NCBI GenBank assembly: GCA_037957365.1
Contig: JARHVA010000250.1
Coordinates: 4,595,501 to 4,659,500 of the forward strand
Reading direction: 5' to 3'
From: Torreya grandis
Lineage: Eukaryota; Streptophyta; Pinopsida; Cupressales; Taxaceae
DNA length: 64,000 bases
In this document: positions 56,831 to 64,000 of the stretch, piece by piece
Layout of the letters: every line of letters starts with the position of its first letter
Position numbering within the stretch: position 1 is the stretch's first letter
Notes under the pieces: model-generated
What the model saw: the letters and a program-made list of their open reading frames with translations, nothing else
Database searches by the model: none
Told to the model about the DNA's origin: nothing
Position numbers and translations under genes: made by a program

Positions 56831-58315
56831 TGTGGGGTTGACTACGGACTAGATATGGCTTCTTTTGAATAAAATAGGTTCGTAGGACCGAGCTAGTATG
56901 ATAGGTGATGATGAGGATGGGACATACTAGTGGATTAAAGACTAGGATCAGATTTCAAACCGATAGTACAATAGGCGCTAACGACCTATCAACAATGCGT
57001 AGTAGTCAAGCTAGCAAAAGGATTGAGGATTGTGATGGGTGCCTAGATTCAAGCTAGCAAGATGACAATATGATGGGTGCTAGTTATGAATAGGCAAAGA
57101 TGATAGAGACTAGATTGATGATGATGGGTTTGCTAGATTGAGACCGACAAAGTGATAAGATACTAACAATATATTGACTAGGTATGATACTTGACCGAGT
57201 GATGAGCGATAATTTGAATAGGGTGATAAGATGATATAGATAGGATAAAAGGACTAGCTCAAGCCTTAGACCGATTTGATCAAGATGCGCTGGGATAGGA
57301 TTATGTGATGAAGGTGATAAGGATAAAGGGGTAAAGACAAATATAGATAGGTGGTAATGAAATGATCAAGGGTAAGATGAATGGGATGTGGATGGTATGG
57401 ACACGAGTGTGACCTAGAAAGCCAACTGGGATAAGATAGAACGAGGTTAGACTAGATGGGTTATGGAGACAAGATTAAGACTGATGATTGATTGTGGACT
57501 TAGAACAAGATGTGGATGATAAGACAAGATGTGTAGGATATGGTTAGACTAGGAGAAGATTTAAAAGATGTAAAGGATATACAAAGGACAATAACAAAGG
57601 ATAATATGTACAAGGGGGATGTTGACAAAGATATACAAGATGGGATTGGGATATGTGATGGAGTATGACTAATGATTGGTGAGACTAGAATAGGATGTGA
57701 TTTTAAAAGGATGTACAAAGAACAATATGTACAAAAGAACGGATGATGTACAAGGAGATAATGACAAGGATGTACAAGATGTGATTGGGATATAGTCAAT
57801 GATGAGTGGATATAACTAGACTAGGACGGGATTAAGACAAAGTTGGAGATGGGATAAAGATATACAAAGGCAATGATGAGATAAAGATGAGGTAGGATAA
57901 TATGGGGGTGACTAGATTAGGATGGGATAAAGACAAAATGAGATAGGGACAAGGATATACAAAGACAATATTTACAAGAGGATGATGAATAAAATGTACA
58001 AGATGATAGGCCCAAAATGTACAAGATGGGATGATGGATGTATAATGGGATGATGACAAGGATGTATAGGATGGGATTAAGATATGTAGGTGATGGGGGA
58101 TGATCAAGGGTGGGTGGAGATGGTGAAACTAGAAGGGGATTAAGGCAAGGTGGTGATGGGGAATAGTATGAGATGTGTAAAAGGATATACAAAAGGACAA
58201 TATGTACAATGGTATGATAACAAGGTTGTACAAGATGATATGTACAAAAGGATGATGGGATAAGGATGTACAAATGAGAGAATGATGAGGCAAGGATATA
58301 CAAGATGACGTGCAA
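56831..58315. repeat. Degenerate GTACAA/GGATG-rich tandem array
   Basis: From about 57480 to 58315, words such as GGATGTACAAGATG, GGATATACAAAGGACAATATG and GGGATTAAGACAA recur at roughly 200-bp spacing (for example near 57600, 57720, 57830, 58010 and 58170). The rest (56831-57480) is related but more diverged. The - strand frames here are low-complexity Ser/Ile/Leu/His and are not taken as genes. Confidence 0.7.
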
Positions 58316-58319
58316 AGAC

Positions 58320-58577
58320 CTAGATAGGTATGTATAGGTTTGGGTGAAGGCTGGCTCGACTCACAAACAACACGAGTTTAGTACAACACACACCTAAACA
58401 AGCAAACCACGACCTATGATTAGTAAACTCAAGAGTGTGTAACCCGACGTTCACACCATCCAACGGCTTTGCAGGTGAGGCTGTCGGTGACCTGTTATGG
58501 AATTGATCGAACCCTCTCGACCTTGTTTGCTCATGATGACTACTTAGGCGCTGATATTGACTCCGATAACGAGGCAC
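58320..58577 (-). CDS. Unidentified 85-codon frame in GC-richer block
   Basis: MPRYRSQYQRLSSHHEQTRS, RGFDQFHNRSPTASPAKPLD, then GVNVGLHTLEFTNHRSWFAC. GC content is clearly above the neighbours. It sits where an LTR/PBS boundary of the gag-only element would be, so it may be untranslated leader rather than a gene. Not recognised. Confidence 0.2.
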   Translation of the reverse strand: MPRYRSQYQRLSSHHEQTRSRGFDQFHNRSPTASPAKPLDGVNVGLHTLEFTNHRSWFACLGVCCTKLVLFVSRASLHPNLYIPI

Positions 58578-58665
58578 ATGTTATAGTCGAAGGATTTTAT
58601 GCTAGGTTTGCATGGGCTCTCTAGGTGCGTCCCCTATATACGCAAAGGTACAGTGGGGCCCAAGT

Positions 58666-58832
58666 CCTTATAGGATGTTGTCTAATTGCCTTGTATCTTG
58701 GAGCTTAAATGCCTCACTCCACAAAACCCTTTATGGGGAATTCTGTTTTGGCACTGATCAACAACTCTCCTTATAGGATGTTGTCTAATTGCCTTGTATC
58801 TTGGAGCTTAAATGCCTCACTCCACAAAACCC
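58666..58832. repeat. 64-bp direct repeat, spacing 103 bp
   Basis: CCTTATAGGATGTTGTCTAA through CTCCACAAAACCC is identical at 58666-58729 and 58769-58832, with 39 bp between. May lie in the LTR of the gag-only element. Confidence 0.95.
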
Positions 58833-60503
58833 GTCGAAACACAGAGTTTGGACTAGTGCATAGTGGTGAAATCCACGGTCACTAGCCCCCAATAAAAAGA
58901 AAAAGGAAAGGGGTTTATAGGTGGTTTTTGATCCTCAAAGAATCGTTGCTAGGACACAATGAGAAGAGCATACACCACTGTAGCCCTTGGGATACAAATA
59001 GGTAGACAAAAGATTAATTAACCAATTAAAATTAAGTGTGATGTATCTACATGATAAAAGACAAGAATAGACAAGACAAACAATTTCAAGACAAGGTAAT
59101 GAAAATGATATATATACAAGACGAAATAAATGATTAAAATAATTCAAAAATGATTTTTAGAGTGCCCAAAAAGAACTTTTGACAGGGGGCTTGCAAGCAC
59201 ACAATTAGTAGTTTTTTATTTGGCATTCAAAAGAGGTAACCTGCAAGACAAGGAATAATAGCTTCGATAATTTTGCCTTGACAGTCGTATTACCTGCAAA
59301 CACACATCAATTGTATCAAATGATTTAAAAAAAAATGATATTTTTATTTTTATTTGATAATTTTGCCTTGACAGTCGTATTACAGATGATTGGTATGTTT
59401 GATCAATTTTATTTTTCAATCAATCACGCTATGAAACAACCGGTAAGGAAAAGTATTTAGTAATTTGGACAGATTTGATTCTTTAAATATCTGAGCGTTG
59501 AAAATTCCACCCTTTAATTATTATTCCGAAGGTACATGATAGCTTCAACAAATCAATATATCTAAATCATCCGATCATGACTAAAAGGTAATGTCCAATT
59601 ACACATAAATGATATGACAACTTGGTGGCTATTGGATGTCAATAAAGCCTTTGACCATAAATACGATGACCTCTTTGTATGACTTATTTAATCAACTCAC
59701 TATTAAAAATGAAATTTGAGCGGTTGAATTACTTTTGACGTTGACAGACCTAGGTAAATATTTAAAACGAGTTATATTTCTTTCCAACTGGTGTGATTGC
59801 TGGTGTTTGTCCCTCTGACCGTTTGAGACACCTAACAAGACCCTTAAACCAACACAATCTAGGTCGTCGAAATGTTATGATACGCATATTTCAAAAATAG
59901 TAATTTTCTTGTGTCACTCAAAGAAATTAAAGTTAAAACCTAAACGTATTAAATCAATTGGCTCGTTGTTCCAAAATTAATTATAAAATGTCTCGTATGC
60001 CAAGTGCGTGGTTGGATGCAGGGGTTAAATTTGACGGTTCAACCTATCCGTCAAGAATTTTTTTTGTGATGTTTTTAAATTAATGTCACTTTGCATATGA
60101 CGTGCATTTCTCAATTTTGGCTTTCATAATTTTTATATAAATATGAAATTTTGTTTTATATTAAGTATGATTCAATATTAGAAATACTATAAGTTGTACT
60201 AATATTTTGTATTGTGGAATTATCCAAATAAGAAAATAGGAAAAACTTACCACACCATACAATCATGTCAAATTATGTTATACAGATTTCAAAGGGTTTG
60301 ATTGGAAATTTTTTTTGCCCAAACAAAATTCAAACCCTTAATATTTGTGGTTTGTTAGTAAAAGCAATTGCAACCCAATTAGATTGCATGGAGGACCAAT
60401 GCAACTGATCTATTTCAGTAGCTTCTATGTAAGCTAGTTTCAAATCAGGGCCTCCACCCTCTACCACTCGCTGACTACTCACTGACAACTTCCATATAAG
60501 AGA
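58833..60503. other. No gene recognised
   Basis: AT-rich. A 28-bp direct repeat GATAATTTTGCCTTGACAGT followed by CGTATTAC occurs at 59266 and 59356 (spacing 90). Open frames at 58935-59147 and 59216-59419 (- strand) are low complexity. Confidence 0.6.
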
Positions 60504-60860
60504 CTACATCATCTCCAACAATGCAATTATGACGGGCGTTGTGACCAACGGAGTATTAGGTTGTGAACTTTCATAAATGATAGTTGAATGCTCCTTGACC
60601 CTCAAATTAAAAACTCTCACAGACCCATCAGTAGAAACAAAAGCAAAAATCCCTACCCCTCCCCAGGGAATATCAAACACCTCCTTATCATGTGCAATCC
60701 GTTGTGTATCCACCACTACCTTTTCTATATCCCAAATAGTACAGGTGATATCAATACTAAAAGTCCTAATTCGTTTTGTATCTGCATCGTTCCAATTAAA
60801 TGAAGTCAAGGAACAAAATATATATTTAAGGTCCCGCTTGCAATATCTAGGAGTAGGCAT
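60504..60860 (-). pseudogene. WD40-repeat protein fragment (TTG1/LWD-like)
   Basis: A 118-codon open frame. The central part reads [60 protein letters not shown] and [20 protein letters not shown] then [12 protein letters not shown]. This is the middle WD40 repeats of the plant TTG1/LWD family (known pattern CTIWDIE..VVETQLIAHDKEV.DIAWG...[19 protein letters not shown]). Changes at conserved sites (IAWG to IPWG, FASVS to FAFVS, DLRDK to NLRVK) and lack of the N- and C-terminal repeats on either side show a truncated, probably retroposed pseudogene. The intact family members scaffold MYB-bHLH complexes (TTG1) or act in the clock (LWD). Confidence 0.85.
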
Positions 60861-61730
60861 TGGGTATTAATTTATGTTGTTAGTGGCCAACCAACTCTCT
60901 TTGTTTGTGCCCTGAGATCCCATTGCTACGAATGCAGTGATTCTTGATGATCCCTGTGAAGTTGATTGCCTTTACCCATTGGACCCCAAATGAATTCAAT
61001 TACAATATTATCACCGGAGGCCCCCACATGACTCCACTACATTAAAGCTTTGTTATCTGCATCTAAAAATCACATCCCCATCTCAAAATGTGGAACTCAA
61101 CAAATCTACTAATTACTGGCACTGTTACACCTTGTTTTCTTTCGCATTTTTAAATATAGTTATTGTAACCGCTATGTATAATTTCACTAAAAAATGTTGG
61201 GTAGTTAAGTGCACGAATGAGCGATAGGGTATTGAAAATCTTAGCGTTATGTTTTGTTGATCTTCTAGAGAGATGGAATTTTGAGTTGTTTGAAGAATAT
61301 GGTGCCCACGTATATTTGATCACGGAATCAGAGGATGACGAGGAGGCTCTCTCCTTCTATGACTTACCCCTCTATGACAAAAATGTAAAATCGAAAAGAA
61401 CGCTAAGGGATTCGAATGCAGTATGTTCATAACACACAAATTTTGACTTCAAATTTAGCCACTACAGCTCGATGGTATACAATGTTTGCCTAACCAATGG
61501 CATACAGTTCAATTGTTTAAATTTTGATACATTTAGCATACAACCACCTCAGATTTATTTAGGTTTATCTCCAACTACATGACTATTTCAAAATTTTGGT
61601 AGACATATATTTAAATCCTCCTTGATTTGGTGCAAGAAATGAAATATGTGGAATTGATACAGATTAGGAATTGGGAGTGAGTGTAATGAATTTAAGTACC
61701 TGATTATGGTGATGAATAACTGCTCCTTTA
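60861..61730. other. No gene recognised
   Basis: A 71-codon frame on the + strand at 61217-61432 (FELFEEYGAHVYLITESEDD.. acidic) has no recognisable domain. The remainder is AT-rich. Confidence 0.5.
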
Positions 61731-62372
61731 TGTTAAGTTGTGGAGCTAAAATCTTCACTGTTATGCAAATGTGGAGGTTGCTGGGCTTAGCCAATAACCG
61801 GCATCGACAGTATCGTCGACATCGGTCAGGGATCAATCGACGTCGGTCATATGCAGACCGACAGTGACCGGCATCGATCACCTGTGTGTGTGTGTGCGTT
61901 TGCATGCGTTTTCAGAATTAGATTTGTTCTAATTTTAAGAAGACAGAGTGTTTGCATGTAAAGACTAATTTTAGTCTTGAGTCTGTGTTTCTAATTATTG
62001 TATGCCTTGGATCCTATTTAAGAGACCCATGGGGGAGTATTGTAATTAAGCAAGCAAGTAAGCAAGGTCAATTAGATCTGCAAGGTGCAAGATCAAGAAG
62101 ATCAGCTAAAGCAAGGGAATAACAACTCGGTTATTGAGTTGATTGTAATTGATTGAGAGAGAGATCTCTTGAGAAAAATACTGTACACCCAAGAGGTGTG
62201 CGAAGAGTGAGATTTCTTCATTGTATTCTGGGAGAGTTTAATACAAGATTGGTTGTTTCTTGTATCTCTTATTATTTGTTATTTTTGATTTTTAGTTACT
62301 TATTACTTCTGTTTCAATTCCGTATTTAGTTGCTTATACAAAAGTAATCAATTGTACTCCAAGTTCTTGATA
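61731..62372 (+). repeat. 5' LTR of second D-family copy
   Basis: 642 bp, starting TGTTAAG and ending TTGATA before the PBS (D ends CTGACA). It carries the palindromic array at about 61785-61880 (for example AATCGACGTCGGTCA), a (TG)n run at 61883-61898, the TATTTAAGAGACC box and a shortened 27-bp repeat block. Confidence 0.92.
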
Positions 62373-62374
62373 GT

Positions 62375-62386
62375 TGGTATCAAAGC
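62375..62386 (+). promoter_or_regulatory. Primer-binding site of second D-family copy
   Basis: TGGTATCAAAGC, one base from the tRNA-Met site TGGTATCAGAGC seen in D. The G-to-A change fits the general decay. Confidence 0.85.
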
Positions 62387-62450
62387 GAGGTTGGTGTTTA
62401 TTGATTACAGGTTCACTCACAGGGGTTTCTGTTTAAGTGGGAGTAAAGCA

Positions 62451-63290
62451 ATGGCAGAAGAAAGTACATTAAGAATGGAGAAATTCAATGGCAAGAATTA
62501 TCAATTATGGAAGATGCAGATAGAAGATTATCTGTATCAGAAAGATCTGTACTTACCGTTGGGTGGGGTTGCATGCAAGCCCACATATATGCAAGATGGA
62601 GAATGAAATGTTCTTGATAAAAAGGCTCTGAAATTTATAAGGTTGAGCCTGACATCGTCTGTGATTTTCAACTTATTACAGGTAAAGACAACGGTAGAGT
62701 TAATGGAATCTTTGACAAATTTATATGAAAAACCCTCAGCTTTGAATAAGGTATTTCTTATGAAGCAATTATTTAATTTGCAAATGCAGGAAGGTGGATT
62801 GGTATATAGTCATCTTAGTGATTTCCATGGTTTAGTAAACCAGTCAAATTCAGTCAAAATAGTTTTTGATGATGAAATTAAGGCTCTCTTAATCTTATGC
62901 TCTTTACCTGAAAGTTGGAATAGTTTGGTAATGACAGTTAGTAATACTGCGTCTGCTTCAAATATCTTGAAAATTGATGATGTTGTTAGTGTAATCTTGA
63001 ATGAAAAAATTCGCAGAAAAAACACAAGAGAAACATCAGGTAATGCTTTAAGTGTTGAAAGCAGGGGAAAACAAAGAGAGAAGATCGAGCAAGGAAAATC
63101 AAGGTCAAAGATAGACAGTGGATCCAAATCCAGAAATGGAGGTATACCCTGCGGAAATTGTGAAAAGAAAGGACATGTAAAGAAATATTGTTGGTTGGTA
63201 GAAGATCAGCATGAAGAAAATAAAGAAGCAAAAGATGCAGGTATTGTTGCACATGATGCTCTTATATGTTTTTTGGATAAAGTAGAATCT
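62451..63290 (+). pseudogene. Gag of second D-family copy
   Basis: MAEESTLRMEKFNGKNYQLW then KMQIEDYLYQKDLYLPLGG, a TGA at about 62605, then a 216-codon open stretch (62643-63293): LTNLYEKPSALNKVFLMKQL, FNLQMQEGGLVYSHLSDFHG, LLILCSLPESWNSLVMTVSN. This is the standard copia gag (UBN2-like) order, ending with the complete knuckle CGNCEKKGHVKKYC. It shows what D deleted. Confidence 0.93.
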
Positions 63291-63745
63291 TGAGTTTTAG
63301 ATTCTGGTGCCTCTTTCCATGTAACCCCAAATAGAAATTTTTTTCATGATTATGTCCATGGAGACTTTGGAAAAGTTTATTTAGGGGATGGTGAGCCTTG
63401 TCAAATTGTTGGCAAAGGGAAAGTGCAGTTAAAATTGCAGACTGACAACATATGGGTGTTGAAGGATGTCATGCATGTACCCATCCTGAAGAAGAATCTG
63501 ATTTCTACAAAAAAGTTGGGTGATGAGGGTTGCACAGTAACTATCACAGTGAAATCTTGAAAAGTTTTTAAGGGTGCACTTGTTTTAGCAAGAGGTAAGA
63601 AAGTAGATACACTTTATCTATCTACTTGTATTATTGATTCTCCTTCTGTTTTATCTACTTTGAATGTAGATGTAAAGATGTGGCTTTGTAGGTTTGGTCA
63701 CATGAGTGAAAAGGGAATGCATGTTCTTAAGTCAAATGTAAAGAA
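63291..63745 (+). pseudogene. Protease and pre-integrase of second D-family copy
   Basis: After a TGA at a Trp codon (63291) comes VLDSGASFHVTPN with an intact DSG triplet, then VHGDFGKVYLGDGEPCQIVG, WVLKDVMHVPILKKNLISTK, another TGA at about 63557, and MWLCRFGHMSEKGMHVLKSN. The zinc-binding part of integrase is absent here. Confidence 0.9.
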
Positions 63746-64000
63746 CTGAAAAGCCTTGGTTTTCAAGGAGAAGGTGATGTACAGTGATCAGCTCAAAAGG
63801 CTGAATAATTCTGAGCAGGGCAATCTTGATTTGGATGAGGTAATGATCCAAAATGAGCTCGTGGATAAAAATCATCACTCACAGAAAAACACAGAGATCG
63901 ATGTCGGTGGTCAAGTAGGAACTGACGTCGGTCAGATAATAACCGACGTTGGTCAGGTCGGTCAGGTGGAACCGATGTCGGTTAGGTGGAATCGACGTCG
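63746..64000 (+). pseudogene. Integrase junction and repeat-coded linker of second D-family copy
   Basis: From KN-stop-KALVFKEKVMYSDQLKRLNN, which matches the junction seen in D, then the linker. From about 63895 the palindromic units recur (GATCGATGTCGGTGGTC, ACTGACGTCGGTCAG, ACCGACGTTGGTCAG, ACCGATGTCGGTTAG) up to the end of the window, where the array is cut. Confidence 0.88.

Larger units (their letters stand above)
53789..58600 (-). mobile_element. Candidate gag-only non-autonomous LTR element (boundaries unresolved)
   Basis: - strand order: a GC-richer block with a PBS-like GTTATCGGAGTC (58568 region, 9 of 12 to the tRNA-Met site), a GTACAA-rich array (58315 to 57480), gag-like coding sequence (56830 to 54195), then purine-rich repeats. 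No protease, RT, RNase H or integrase. This matches the plan of gag-only terminal-repeat elements, but paired LTRs were not found, so it is a hypothesis. Confidence 0.4.
61731..64000 (+). mobile_element. Second Ty1/copia copy of the D family, right end outside window
   Basis: LTR 61731-62372 starts TGTTAAGTTGTGGAGC as in D. The PBS is at 62375 and gag, protease, pre-integrase and the repeat-coded linker follow in order. It keeps the gag that D lost but shares the missing integrase core, and the window ends in the linker array. Confidence 0.93.

Noticed and set aside
57500..58315. Two long - strand frames of about 90-130 codons rich in Ser, Ile, Leu and His
   Set aside because: They are translations of the GTACAA/GGATG tandem array, low complexity in every frame.

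Overview
The window looks like a stretch of a large, repeat-choked plant nuclear genome, most likely a gymnosperm, although the species cannot be fixed from sequence alone. It is AT-rich and filled with old, stop-riddled LTR retrotransposons. It holds one intact cellular gene, a plant-type histone H4 on the + strand at 46479-46790, with a plant histone octamer and a TATA box upstream. No rRNA, tRNA or CRISPR array was seen, and nothing suggests a prokaryote or an organelle.

Positions 1-42665 are a four-level nest of retrotransposons. Element A (outermost, + strand, Ty3/gypsy, Tat-like because it has two RNase H domains) has its reverse transcriptase cut in two. The first part ends at 2004 and the rest resumes at 35173. 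The cut is caused by element B (2005-35172, Ty3/gypsy, - strand), flanked by a near-perfect 5-bp target duplication. B is itself interrupted by element C (3322 to about 23077, Ty3/gypsy, Tat-like, + strand). C's 5' LTR is split by element D (4205-8289, Ty1/copia, + strand). LTR divergence in short hand-aligned stretches falls in the expected order: B about 13/60, C about 15/120, D about 9/240. A carries an antisense open reading frame with a plant mobile domain (PMD) between its integrase and 3' LTR. B carries a long extra coding region 3' of its integrase with a Lys/Ala/Glu-rich repeat.

Positions 42666-49780 are the gene-bearing island. An unidentified 94-codon open stretch lies at its left edge, followed by several recent local tandem duplications, the H4 gene, and a downstream stretch with an unassigned 79-codon open segment, a duplicated exon-like block and a three-copy 143-bp repeat. 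A gypsy-type gag fragment with its tRNA-Met primer site follows (49785 to about 50890).

Positions about 50900-58600 are about 7.5 kb of strongly purine-rich + strand. The complementary strand carries a gag-like coding region about 2.6 kb long (56830 to 54195). It includes the longest uninterrupted frame of the window (399 codons) and three copies of a short repeated module, and has a long GTACAA-rich repeat array upstream. No protease, RT or integrase was found, so it may be a gag-only non-autonomous element. Further right are a WD40-repeat pseudogene fragment (60504-60860, - strand) and a second copia copy of the D family (61731 to the window end).

The most unusual signal is in the D family. 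A short palindromic repeat built on ACCGACGTCGGT occurs both in the LTR and in the integrase-RT linker of two independent copies. Both copies also share what looks like the same loss of the integrase catalytic core.
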